DNA from: Candidatus Kaiserbacteria bacterium
GTDB taxonomy: Bacteria; Patescibacteriota; Minisyncoccia; Phycocordibacterales; UBA2100
NCBI GenBank assembly: GCA_003164215.1
Contig: PLSR01000019.1
Span: forward strand, 1-50,122
Direction: 5' to 3'
Length of the DNA: 50,122 bases
Both the position numbers and the translations under genes were made by a program. Shown here piece by piece: positions 1 to 8,608 of the stretch (positions within the stretch are counted from its first letter, which is position 1; the number at the start of each line of letters is the position of its first letter). The notes under the pieces are model-generated. The model was not told the DNA's origin. It did not search any database and was given only the letters and a program-made list of their open reading frames with translations.

Positions 1-11
1 GTAGTTGGGAG

Positions 12-491
12 CTAAGTCAGCTCGGTGAGGAGATCTTCGAGATCCAAGGGTGCCGTGATCATTTCGACCATGCCGTCGTTGCCGACTTTCCACGTATCGC
101 GCGGCCGGTCCGCATAGAGCTCGACGCCGATCGAATCCGGATCATTGAGATAGATCGCCTCCGATACGCCATGGTCTGCCGTGCCCGTGAGCGGATACCC
201 GGCATCAATGAGCCGCTTCAAGACGAGCGCCAATTCTTTGCGCGTCGGGAAAAGTATCGCGAAGTGATACAAGCCCGAATGCCCCTGCGCCGGAGGCGTC
301 GCGCCCTTCCCCGCCCAGGTATTGAGACCGATGTGATGATGATACCCGCCGGCGGAAAGGAACACCGCCGAATCTCCGTAGCGCGCCGTGACCTCGAAGC
401 CGAGGATGTCGCGGTAGAACGCGAGCGAGCGCTCAAGGTCCGCGACCGTGAGATGCACATGGCCGATCGTCGTTTCAGGATGTGCTTTCAT
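12..491 (-). CDS. VOC/glyoxalase family protein (dioxygenase-like)
   Basis: ORF with typical VOC motifs: GHVHLTVADLERSLAFYRDILGF, HHIGLNTW, GVELYADRP. Confidence 0.85.
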   Translation of the reverse strand: MKAHPETTIGHVHLTVADLERSLAFYRDILGFEVTARYGDSAVFLSAGGYHHHIGLNTWAGKGATPPAQGHSGLYHFAILFPTRKELALVLKRLIDAGYPLTGTADHGVSEAIYLNDPDSIGVELYADRPRDTWKVGNDGMVEMITAPLDLEDLLTELT

Positions 492-492
492 A

Positions 493-1017
493 TCAATCCT
501 CTCGCTCTAAAACTGGAAAATATTTCTCGACGAGCGCCTCGTATTCCTCATACACCTCGGGCGATATATTCCACTCTGCTAACGACATCAAGGGTTCGAA
601 GACGAGTCCGCGCTTGGGCTGGCTGAAGTTCTTGAAGTAGGGCGGTCGGCAGATGCGGAAGTACGGCTTCTCGACGGAATTGATGAACACAATGAGCGCA
701 TTCCAATACTGCTCGACGCGCTCGAGCCGTTCGATCGTCTCATCATGCGGCGAATCAGTCGGATCGCGGCGGAATTTCACCTCCACCAAGGACGGCGTCC
801 CCGCCGTATCAATGACCACGAAATCCGGAATGGCCCGCAGACGCTCTCCCACTTCGCTCGTGCGATCAAAAGCTCCCTCGATCTGCGTGAGGTTCTGCAA
901 GACCGCCTCATACCCAAAGCGATACACCATATTCCCCGACCGTTTGAGCATCTCATCCACCAGCGTCTCCGCCATCCTCCCCTTCAACATATTCTCCGCC
1001 CAGTTTTGTTCCTGCAT
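493..1017 (-). CDS. Hypothetical protein with PD-(D/E)XK nuclease-like motif
   Basis: ORF 493..1059; likely start MQEQNW. Contains IPDFVVIDTAGTPSLVEVKFRR (PD...EVK pattern). Confidence 0.55.
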   Translation of the reverse strand: MQEQNWAENMLKGRMAETLVDEMLKRSGNMVYRFGYEAVLQNLTQIEGAFDRTSEVGERLRAIPDFVVIDTAGTPSLVEVKFRRDPTDSPHDETIERLERVEQYWNALIVFINSVEKPYFRICRPPYFKNFSQPKRGLVFEPLMSLAEWNISPEVYEEYEALVEKYFPVLERED

Positions 1018-1050
1018 ATCCCCATAGTACCATCCCGACTTATCCCCAGA

Positions 1051-1077
1051 AGTTACCAAGCTCTGAGCTTGGTAACT
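1051..1077. repeat. Perfect palindrome AGTTACCAAGCTC-T-GAGCTTGGTAACT (REP-like)
   Basis: 13-bp perfect arms; related copies at 1799-1819, 2774-2794 and 44690-44745. Confidence 0.85.
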
Positions 1078-1152
1078 GGCTTGCGCGATATAGCAATACT
1101 GCTATACTACAAAGAGGTCGGATTACAAGCTTCAATCGCATATTGGGGTCAT

Positions 1153-1452
1153 ATGCAGCTATATATGTTCGCCGACACAAGGGAATACCTTAATTCCCTT
1201 CAGGACTCGGCGCGTTCACAGGTAATGGAAGACATGCATCTGCTCGCTGTCACTGACGACAGAGCGGTGCGGACGAAACAACTGAAAGGTCAGATCCGAG
1301 AACTTATCGTCGGCGATCATCGACTCACCTACTTCAAAATCTTCGACACCTTGTATTTCGTCCGAGGATTCAGAAAGCAGAGCAGAAAGACGCCACCAGC
1401 GGAGATCGAATACGCGGAGAACGTTTACAAAATGGTAAAGCAAACGGTATGA
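1153..1452 (+). CDS. RelE/HigB-like (Gp49 family) toxin
   Basis: MQLYMFADTREYLNSLQDSARSQVMEDMHLLAV...RTKQLKGQIRELIVGDHRLTYFKIFDTLYFVRGFRKQSRKTPPAEIEYA; overlaps the downstream XRE gene by ATGA. Confidence 0.8.
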   Translation: MQLYMFADTREYLNSLQDSARSQVMEDMHLLAVTDDRAVRTKQLKGQIRELIVGDHRLTYFKIFDTLYFVRGFRKQSRKTPPAEIEYAENVYKMVKQTV

Positions 1453-1784
1453 AAAAGAAACAAAAGAAAACATGGAGAAGCATTCCATTCAAAAAAGAGG
1501 ACATGGTTTTGTATCGCTTCGAGGATGTCATAAAAGAGTCGATGAAAAGTCCGGAATTCCGACGCGAATATACCCAAGCCCTACAGCGTATCAAACTAGC
1601 AAAGCAGCTCTATGACATCCGCAAGGCCAAACGAATGACGCAAAAGAACGTCGCCGACAAAGCATCGATGCCGCAATCGGTCATCGCGCGGCTCGAAAGC
1701 GGCGAGCACAGCGCCTCCATCGCAACCCTCGGCAAAGTCGCAAGCGCCCTCGGCAAACAGATCGCCCTCGTGGATGCGACGTAG
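1449..1784 (+). CDS. XRE-family HTH antitoxin (HigA-like)
   Basis: LYDIRKAKRMTQKNVADKASMPQSVIARLESGEHSASIATLGKVASALGKQ; directly downstream of and overlapping the toxin. Confidence 0.85.
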   Translation: MKKKQKKTWRSIPFKKEDMVLYRFEDVIKESMKSPEFRREYTQALQRIKLAKQLYDIRKAKRMTQKNVADKASMPQSVIARLESGEHSASIATLGKVASALGKQIALVDAT

Positions 1785-1798
1785 TATTCCCCAGGTAG

Positions 1799-1819
1799 TA
1801 CCAAGCTCTGAGCTTTGTA
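1799..1819. repeat. Palindrome TACCAAGCTCTGAGCTTTGTA
   Basis: Same core as 1051-1077. Confidence 0.75.
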
Positions 1820-1820
1820 T

Positions 1821-2039
1821 TTAGGCAGTGCGACGCTTCCAACCTAATTCGGTAAGCACCTCGGTGAGCGTGCCTGCTTCTTGTAATTCTTCGAAAAAAA
1901 GTTCGACGACCTCGCTAAAGCGGCGCTTCACTTCGGCCATGTTCTTACCGCTCGTCGAAAGATCAAGCGCGGGCGTATAGGCAACGTAGCGCTTGCCATG
2001 CTTCGAAATATTGACGGAAAGAGATGTCTTGAGTTCCAT
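1821..2039 (-). CDS. HicB-like antitoxin (orphan)
   Basis: MELKTSLSVNISKHGKRYVAYTPALDLSTSGKNMAEVKRRFSEVVELFFEEL; no HicA ORF adjacent. Confidence 0.65.
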   Translation of the reverse strand: MELKTSLSVNISKHGKRYVAYTPALDLSTSGKNMAEVKRRFSEVVELFFEELQEAGTLTEVLTELGWKRRTA

Positions 2040-2085
2040 ACGAAGAATCGTAACAAAGTCTGTGTGGGCCTGCAATGAACCGCCG

Positions 2086-2125
2086 CTATTCGCCTATTCG
2101 CGCGAATTAGACTATAGAGAATTAG
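2086..2125. repeat. Short interspersed repeat CTATTCGCCTATTCGCGCGAATTAGACTATAGAGAATTAG
   Basis: Copy 1 of 3 within 600 bp, with central palindrome ATTCGCGCGAAT. Confidence 0.85.
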
Positions 2126-2427
2126 AGAAGAGACAGGAGAGAGCGAGTCAGTTTGGGGAGGGAGATGGAGCCGGAGATCCGGTAGAACATATTGAGGCTG
2201 CGCTGATCTCGCTCGAGAATAGCGGCCGATGTGAGGATCGTGAGATGTTTTGAGGTCGCCCTGAAGGAAAGTTTGATCTCGTGTGCGATATCCCCCACCG
2301 ACGCTTCCTTGTGCCCTTTCAGAAATCGCACGATCGCGATCCGGCGCCTGTTGGCGAGCGCCTTGAATATCCGCTCCGTCGCGGAGAGATCTTTCGCACT
2401 ATTGACCCCGTACATGACCCCATTCAT
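2122..2427 (-). CDS. ArsR-like winged-helix regulator
   Basis: ERIFKALANRRRIAIVRFLKGHKEASVGDIAHEIKLSFRATSKHLTILTSAAILERDQRSLNMFYRIS. Confidence 0.85.
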   Translation of the reverse strand: MNGVMYGVNSAKDLSATERIFKALANRRRIAIVRFLKGHKEASVGDIAHEIKLSFRATSKHLTILTSAAILERDQRSLNMFYRISGSISLPKLTRSLLSLL

Positions 2428-2487
2428 GCCTCACTATTCTACCACCGCGCGGCATGCACGCGGCCTGCATACCATTCGTGTGTTCAA

Positions 2488-2522
2488 CTATTCGCCTATT
2501 CGCTTATTCGCGCGAATTAGAC
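2488..2522. repeat. Short interspersed repeat, copy 2 (CTATTCGCCTATTCGCTTATTCGCGCGAATTAGAC)
   Basis: Matches 2086-2125 with an extra TATTCGCT unit; degenerate partial copy at 2564-2584. Confidence 0.8.
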
Positions 2523-2638
2523 CTCAGAAAAAATAGGGACAAGAAAGTACGAGACCGACTGGTACTATTCGCTTATCGCGCGCGACCTACATTTCTCGAT
2601 CACGACGTGATCTTAGAAATGGGAAGTGCCCTTACATA

Positions 2639-2679
2639 CTATTCGCCTATTCGCGCGAATTAGACTATAGAGAAATTAG
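2639..2679. repeat. Short interspersed repeat, copy 3
   Basis: Matches 2086-2125 with a 1-nt insertion. Confidence 0.85.
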
Positions 2680-2743
2680 GAAAGGAAGGACGGACGGAAG
2701 GGACGGGGCGAGGTGAATGGATGGTTCTCCTGCATATGCATCT

Positions 2744-2794
2744 ATAGTACCATCCCGACTTATCCCCAGAACCTACCAAGCTCCGAGCTTTGTA
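2744..2794. repeat. Direct repeat of 1024-1077 (ATAGTACCATCCCGACTTATCCCCAGAA plus palindrome)
   Basis: 28-nt identity to 1024-1051 followed by the related palindrome. Confidence 0.85.
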
Positions 2795-2803
2795 ATTGTG
2801 TAG

Positions 2804-3718
2804 CTATACCAGAAGTGCATTAAGCTTTTCGCGTATCAACTCCAAATCCCCTACCAGCGGGCTCTTGGGCCACTTCTCGATAAGCGCAGTCATCGTGCGT
2901 ATGTAGTTCCCGAGGAGATCCTTTTTTGGGGCATTGAATCGCGTGAATATCTCTTCCCCGTTCGTCTCAAAATCAGTGAGAATTTCAGACGTGTTACTGA
3001 TGACATCAGCGGATTTCAGGAGAACTGAGTTATTCGAGAATGTCTTGATATGTTCAAGAGCTTCTTGCTTGCGGTCCGCCCAGGGGAGATCCCTTTTCGT
3101 CTCGGTGACACTTCCGACGAGCAGCGCGACCTCCGCGCCAAAACGTTCTTCTATCATTTCCCGCGTGACCTTTTTCGCCGGAATACTATCCTCCATCGTA
3201 TCGTGCAGTATTCCAGCAACAATGGTATCTTCATCCGCCCCCGCCCGAGCCAGAATGAGGCCGACAGTCAGTGGATGCGTGATGTACGGGATGTCTTTAC
3301 CTTTTCGCTTCTGTTTCTGATACACCTCGTGCGTCTTCATCGAGAATCGTACGGCCTTCTGAATCGCGATTGAATAGATCATACCGTTGGGTCCATTGTA
3401 GCCGACTGCGGTCTCATTCATACATTCAGCAATGATCTCGGCGCACAGCTCATCGGTAATGTACTTTCTCGCAGAAAACGGCACTTCCCCATCACCTTCT
3501 GTGAACGGATCTTCACCGAACATCGACCATAGCGCACTAAGCTTTTCGGGCGTTATATCCGGTCCATACATCTCCTTTAGGCTATTTCGCGTTATCCGTT
3601 TGCACGCCTCGATCGCTTCCGGCAAGCTTTCATACGAACCCCCCTCGTAGCGTTCACTCTCGTCCATGTAGTGATAGTTATCGTCTACAAAGACCCTATA
3701 CTTCTTATTCGTTGTCAT
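2804..3718 (-). CDS. HD-domain (SpoT-like) phosphohydrolase
   Basis: YITHPLTVGLILARAGADEDTIVAGILHDTMEDS...AEVALLVGSVTETKR; likely start MTTNKKYRVF. Confidence 0.8.
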   Translation of the reverse strand: MTTNKKYRVFVDDNYHYMDESERYEGGSYESLPEAIEACKRITRNSLKEMYGPDITPEKLSALWSMFGEDPFTEGDGEVPFSARKYITDELCAEIIAECMNETAVGYNGPNGMIYSIAIQKAVRFSMKTHEVYQKQKRKGKDIPYITHPLTVGLILARAGADEDTIVAGILHDTMEDSIPAKKVTREMIEERFGAEVALLVGSVTETKRDLPWADRKQEALEHIKTFSNNSVLLKSADVISNTSEILTDFETNGEEIFTRFNAPKKDLLGNYIRTMTALIEKWPKSPLVGDLELIREKLNALLV

Positions 3719-3773
3719 ATTGCATTGTCTGTTTAATCTTTTAACGACTCTTAGACGTGCCGTTGCGACTACA

Positions 3774-3961
3774 ACAAACAAAAGCGGCTAAGAGAATTAG
3801 TCCAGCTCGATCGCTGAACGAAATCTCCCAACCGCTTTAGTGGTCAGTCATCTATCTCATGTGGCTCCTCGCAGATTTCCCAAGTTGCCTACCCTTTCGG
3901 GAGAGATAAACGGTTCGCAGACTGGCGAACTCAGTGGTAAGTAATCAAAGAACTACTCTTA
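3774..3961 (-). ncRNA. Candidate structured leader RNA or ncRNA upstream of the HD-domain gene
   Basis: Minus strand: extended -10 TGCTATACT; closing helix TAAGAGTAGTTC / GGACTAATTCTCTTA; hairpins GTTCGC-CAGTCT-GCGAAC and CCC-GAAA-GGG; terminator-like AAAGCGG...CCGCTTTTGTTTGTT. Confidence 0.55.
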
Positions 3962-4089
3962 TAGTATAGCACGATTTTCCCCTTCCCGCCATCCTCCCGT
4001 TCAACATATTTTCAGCGTAATGATTTTTGTTCATACGGTAATATTACAATTTGATTCCTTATCACGGAGGTTGCGGCTATAATGTGCCC

Positions 4090-4791
4090 ATGAGTGATTT
4101 CAGCATCTACTGCGACGAAAGCAATCATCTGGAAAGGGATGGTATATCTGCTATGGTTTTAGGGGCTGTATATGGACCTTCTGAAAAGATTAAGGCCGCA
4201 AATAAGCGCATACGGGAAATAAAGGAAAAGCACAAAATCGGCCCAACCACTGAAGTGAAATGGACAAAAGTTGCACCTAACAAGATAGCTTTTTATCTCG
4301 ATGTAATCGACTATTTCTTTGATAATGACGACCTTCACTTTCGAGCATTGATCGTAAACAAAGACAATCTTGATCATGAAAAATATAACCAAACGCACGA
4401 TGAGTTTTACTACAAAATGTACTTCGAGCTTCTAAGCAAGATTCTTGATCCTCAACAGAAGTATTACATTTATCTTGATATAAAAGACACACGAGGGAGT
4501 CGGAAAGTAAAAAAACTGAGAGACGTGCTGAGTAATAACATGTATGACTTCGGCGGAAATATCATCAAACGAATTCAGCAGGTACGGTCGAATGAAATTG
4601 AGATTTTGCAACTCACCGATCTGCTTATAGGCGCGATGCAATTCTTAAATCGATCAGACGTTAAAAGCGAAGCTAAAAAAACAATAGTCGAAAGAATGAA
4701 GGCACGATCCGGTTATGATCTCTCAAAGTCTACTCTCGTGCGGGAACCAAAGACAAACATTTTTTACTGGGGAGTATATAACCATGCGTAA
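4090..4791 (+). CDS. DUF3800 domain protein
   Basis: MSDFSIYCDESNHLERDGISAMVLGAVYGPSEKIKAANKRIREIKEKHKI...DLLIGAM; characteristic YxDES N-terminus. Confidence 0.8.
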   Translation: MSDFSIYCDESNHLERDGISAMVLGAVYGPSEKIKAANKRIREIKEKHKIGPTTEVKWTKVAPNKIAFYLDVIDYFFDNDDLHFRALIVNKDNLDHEKYNQTHDEFYYKMYFELLSKILDPQQKYYIYLDIKDTRGSRKVKKLRDVLSNNMYDFGGNIIKRIQQVRSNEIEILQLTDLLIGAMQFLNRSDVKSEAKKTIVERMKARSGYDLSKSTLVREPKTNIFYWGVYNHA

Positions 4792-5306
4792 TGTTTATGA
4801 GTTCCCCCCTCCCGGATTGGCTTGATCCTCTTGTGTGCCTTACAGATTTTGACGGAGACCCGAAGGCATATATAGAACACCTCTATACTCTATTCGTGAG
4901 GGATTTTATTACTACCAGGCCACAGTTTAAGGATGCCCCGGTGTTGTTCGACCGTATAATTGAAAGCGGAAAACCAAGAACGTTCACACACATCACTACT
5001 GAGGAGGACAGGGCGACCGGCGATAGAGTACTATCACTGCGAAGATGCGAACGTATCGGTTGGATAAAGGCAATCATCGAACACGTCAATGATCCTGCTA
5101 TTCTTTTTTGGGAGAAGGAACACTTTGCTCCACAAAGAAAAGCCAACCGACTCTACTTCTTTCTAGAGTGTGACAATTTTTTGGTAATTATTGAAGAGAA
5201 AAAGAGCGGACACTTTATGATAACGGCAATCTACGTCGACAATCCTAATCAGAAAAGAAAGCACTTAAAGGCTTACGAGGAGTATAGAAAAATCCAAGGA
5301 TCATAG
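4791..5306 (+). CDS. Uncharacterised protein, tentatively BECR/RelE-like nuclease fold by motif
   Basis: Start overlaps the DUF3800 stop; RRCERIGWIKAIIEH...RLYFFLECDNFLVIIEEKKSGHFMITAIYV pattern. Confidence 0.5.
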   Translation: MFMSSPLPDWLDPLVCLTDFDGDPKAYIEHLYTLFVRDFITTRPQFKDAPVLFDRIIESGKPRTFTHITTEEDRATGDRVLSLRRCERIGWIKAIIEHVNDPAILFWEKEHFAPQRKANRLYFFLECDNFLVIIEEKKSGHFMITAIYVDNPNQKRKHLKAYEEYRKIQGS

Positions 5307-5317
5307 CCAAAAGGCAA

Positions 5318-5356
5318 GAAACCGCCAAGATAGGCGGTTTCAAGAACTCTTTTTAC
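5318..5356 (+). terminator. Rho-independent-like terminator
   Basis: GAAACCGCC-AAGATA-GGCGGTTTC followed by AAGAACTCTTTTT, just after 5306. Confidence 0.6.
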
Positions 5357-5444
5357 ACTAGGTAAATGAGATAACCGAAGTATAGGCCATTTAGGGTTAA
5401 ATTTCAATGAACTGTGGATAAGTATGTGCTTATCAAAAGTCGCT

Positions 5445-8400
5445 CTAAAAGGTGGTAGTTTCATCAATTTCTTTCATTATGCGAACCGTTTCGGATAGTG
5501 CGACGATCATTTTTTGATAGTGTTCTATATCTTCATTGGAAAGTGTCCTCCCCTTTCGATCTTTAAGCCACTTCTGTGCTGGTTGATAGCCACCGATATA
5601 AAAATTGTATGCAATGGCAGGCACGTTGCCGAAAAATTGTTCTTTGTTGATATAGACATTTCCGTCTTTGTATTCGATTTTTTCTACCATATTGGAGCCG
5701 TCGATCGGATAAGTCGTGATGAACTGATTAACCTTTGGTGATTCGAGAAGATGTAGAGTACGTAATTCCCGGCCGAGTGTGACGAACCTCTCAAACTGCG
5801 TCTTATCAGTTGGATATGGAACGCGCGGAAAATCTACACGCAAAAACTCTTTGTACTTCTCCCGATATTCAGGAGAATGTAGGAAAGCATAAATATAATA
5901 AAGAATGTCCTCCGCATTAACTTTTCCAACAATTTCTTGAATACTTTCGACGATCGATTGCCTGAGATTCAATGTGCGAGTTCCATCCTCGTTAAAACAA
6001 TACAATGGAAAAACAACCCCACCTCCTCTCCGAAATATATTTAGATCGACGAGACTTTTGGAAATGAACAAAACATCCCAATTTGGTCCTCCAGCAGCAA
6101 CTGATTGACGTCCAATAATTAGAGCGACATTATCTCCCCTTACCATGTGTCGCATCACTCTATTTTGCCATTCCTGCACAAGATATTGCTGATAATAAAC
6201 TTGGCGATTATCAAATGGCCTTGCAAGGAAATTATTGATGAGATCTGATTGATAAGTGAACCTTTCTTTAAATTCCTTAATTACAAACTTCCTAAAATCT
6301 TTAATCGAAAAAACTTTTTTAACCTCATCGACTGAGGTATTTGGATCATAAAATCTCTTTATTCGTCCTGATAACTCATCGTGGAGCAGATCGGTCGCAA
6401 ACGCATCACGACCTGTCATAAAACCCAGTGAGTTTTCGAGAAATAGTTCCTTGATCAGGAATCCGCGTTCATAATCTGAATAACCAGTCTGGTCCTTAAG
6501 ATCAAAAAATATTTGTTTCTTATCAAGTTTAAGTGGCACCCAAGTAATATTTGAAGCATCTAGTGCACTGAATTTTGAAATTCTGCTCCCGTATAAATCT
6601 GAGTGTGACACCATGGCAAGATCCGAGGCTTTCTTCTCCCCTGTCTTTATTGCGAGTAATATTGCGACCCCCTGCATGATATCGAAAATATTTTCGTCTT
6701 TAGATCCATTTAACGATGTTTCCTGCCTCTTTGCATTGCCATGTAAATCTAAAATGAAAATTTTGTCGAACGTCTTGGCCAAATGCCATCGCATTCCCCT
6801 AAATGTTGGTCCATCCAGATAACTATGGTCCGTAATCATAGCAATGACTCCTGAGCCATTTTTTTCTATCATATCCTCAGCTAGCGCTATGAATTTCACA
6901 TAATCATTTTTCAGCCATATTTTTCTTTCTTTTAGCGGCAATACTCCCCCAGGTTCATAGCGATATTTATTAACAAGAGAATTTGCATATTCGGAGTCAT
7001 TACTACTTACTCCAGCATATGGTGGGTTACCCATGATAACCATGATGGGTAGTTCGTTTTTGACTTTATTTGCCTGATTAGATTCCTCCGTAATCGCCTT
7101 TCCAAAGCCGATATCGAACAGTGTTTTTTGTTCTTCCTCTCCTTTTTCGAGTGAATTTGTGAGATAAATTCCAAGCCGCGCATTTTCGATCTTTGCCCCC
7201 GACTCTTGAATTGTCGACGAGAGTTTGAGATGGGCGATGGTGTATGAAGCCATCATCAGCTCGAAGCCATGCAATCGCGGCAAAAGGTCGCTATTAACAT
7301 ATTGGCTCCAGCGGCCCTCTTGGCTCTCAAACGTTTTGCGAATATGGAGTATTACTTCGTTGAGAAATGTGCCGGTGCCCGTTGCGGGGTCAAGAATTTG
7401 CACTTTATGCACCTGCTCTTTCTTTTTCTTCCCCTGTTCTTCTCTCGTTATCTCAATCTTGGATGCATCGGCAAGACCTTGCGGAAGATCGAACTCTTTT
7501 TTAAGGATGTCATCGACTGCGCGGACGATAAAATGCACAACGGGTAGCGGCGTATAGAAAACGCCCATCTTCTTACGCTCGACAGAATCATATGCCTGCA
7601 GGAAGTCTTCGTAGAAATGGATGATTGGGTCGCGACTGCTGTCACGTTCCACTTTGTAGTAATTGTGGACGATTGCCTGCACATCAGCGTGTGTGAATTC
7701 TTCGCATAATTCGTTGACGATCATCTCGATGCGCGAATCGAACGACGGCCCCGCGATGTGGTCGAAAAAATGCCGTAGAAATGGGTTAGATGCGGGCACG
7801 AGATCGCGCGCCTTTTGGCGTGAGAACGTATCATCGGACTTTTCGTCATAATAACGAGCCGCGAAAAGCCCATAGACGAGCGTCTGTGCATACATATCGG
7901 CAAATTTTGCTTTGTCGAGATCGGCGAGCAGGAGTTTCTTGATCACTTCATAGACAGCCAAGAGATTCTCATTTTTTGCGTTGTTTTCGTCTGCGAGAAA
8001 TTTCTTGATGTTGTCGCGGATGCGGCGTGCTTTGCCCGCCATCACCTTTGCCAAGACTGTGCCTGATTTGATCGGTTCTTTGGATTCTTTGATGAAATCC
8101 TTGACGGTGTCTTCAAGGAGTTGGAATGACGATTCAAATGTCGCGATCGTGTCTCCCTGAAGTTTCCCAATGACTATCGGGTCGGCGTACGGCGCGGTGT
8201 TCCGATAGAACCGAAATTCAAGACCGTTGGTGAGAATAATATTTGAGTAGCCATAGTACCTATCCATCTGTTCGCTTTTTTCTATATCGTCGAGCACGAC
8301 ATTCACATCCTTTGCTTCGGCATAGGCGATGACAACTTTCCCTTTGAGAAATACGAAATCGGGCGCTCCGTATTCACTGCGCTTCGGTTCGTTGATTACG

Positions 8401-8522
8401 ATGAGTCCAGTGATGCCTTCAAACAGTTCCTTTAGAGCAGGGCGGTACGAATGTTCTCGCGCATGGCCACTCGCATGGGTTTCAATGACCTTGGCTATGA
8501 AAGTTCCGACCGGCTTAGGCAT
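5445..8522 (-). CDS. Single-polypeptide restriction-modification enzyme (type IIG / ISP-like, N6-adenine methylase plus PD-(D/E)XK)
   Basis: 1025 aa; N-terminal APDFVFLKGKVVIAYAEAKD; MTase motifs DPATGTGTFL and MGNPPY. Confidence 0.85.
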   Translation of the reverse strand: MPKPVGTFIAKVIETHASGHAREHSYRPALKELFEGITGLIVINEPKRSEYGAPDFVFLKGKVVIAYAEAKDVNVVLDDIEKSEQMDRYYGYSNIILTNGLEFRFYRNTAPYADPIVIGKLQGDTIATFESSFQLLEDTVKDFIKESKEPIKSGTVLAKVMAGKARRIRDNIKKFLADENNAKNENLLAVYEVIKKLLLADLDKAKFADMYAQTLVYGLFAARYYDEKSDDTFSRQKARDLVPASNPFLRHFFDHIAGPSFDSRIEMIVNELCEEFTHADVQAIVHNYYKVERDSSRDPIIHFYEDFLQAYDSVERKKMGVFYTPLPVVHFIVRAVDDILKKEFDLPQGLADASKIEITREEQGKKKKEQVHKVQILDPATGTGTFLNEVILHIRKTFESQEGRWSQYVNSDLLPRLHGFELMMASYTIAHLKLSSTIQESGAKIENARLGIYLTNSLEKGEEEQKTLFDIGFGKAITEESNQANKVKNELPIMVIMGNPPYAGVSSNDSEYANSLVNKYRYEPGGVLPLKERKIWLKNDYVKFIALAEDMIEKNGSGVIAMITDHSYLDGPTFRGMRWHLAKTFDKIFILDLHGNAKRQETSLNGSKDENIFDIMQGVAILLAIKTGEKKASDLAMVSHSDLYGSRISKFSALDASNITWVPLKLDKKQIFFDLKDQTGYSDYERGFLIKELFLENSLGFMTGRDAFATDLLHDELSGRIKRFYDPNTSVDEVKKVFSIKDFRKFVIKEFKERFTYQSDLINNFLARPFDNRQVYYQQYLVQEWQNRVMRHMVRGDNVALIIGRQSVAAGGPNWDVLFISKSLVDLNIFRRGGGVVFPLYCFNEDGTRTLNLRQSIVESIQEIVGKVNAEDILYYIYAFLHSPEYREKYKEFLRVDFPRVPYPTDKTQFERFVTLGRELRTLHLLESPKVNQFITTYPIDGSNMVEKIEYKDGNVYINKEQFFGNVPAIAYNFYIGGYQPAQKWLKDRKGRTLSNEDIEHYQKMIVALSETVRIMKEIDETTTF

Positions 8523-8608
8523 TAAGCCGAATCATCCCACAAATCTTCATGTTTGAAAATCTCCCCGGCGTACGGGTACAAAAGTATCAATCCGATGCAG
8601 CGAACGCT

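Noticed and set aside
745-1152. N-terminal extension of the RelE-like ORF (745..1452)
   Set aside because: Low-quality Arg/His-rich translation antisense to the PD-(D/E)XK gene; the toxin most likely starts at 1153.
2086-2679. CRISPR array
   Set aside because: Only three full repeats, highly irregular spacing, a gene between copies, and no cas genes in the window.
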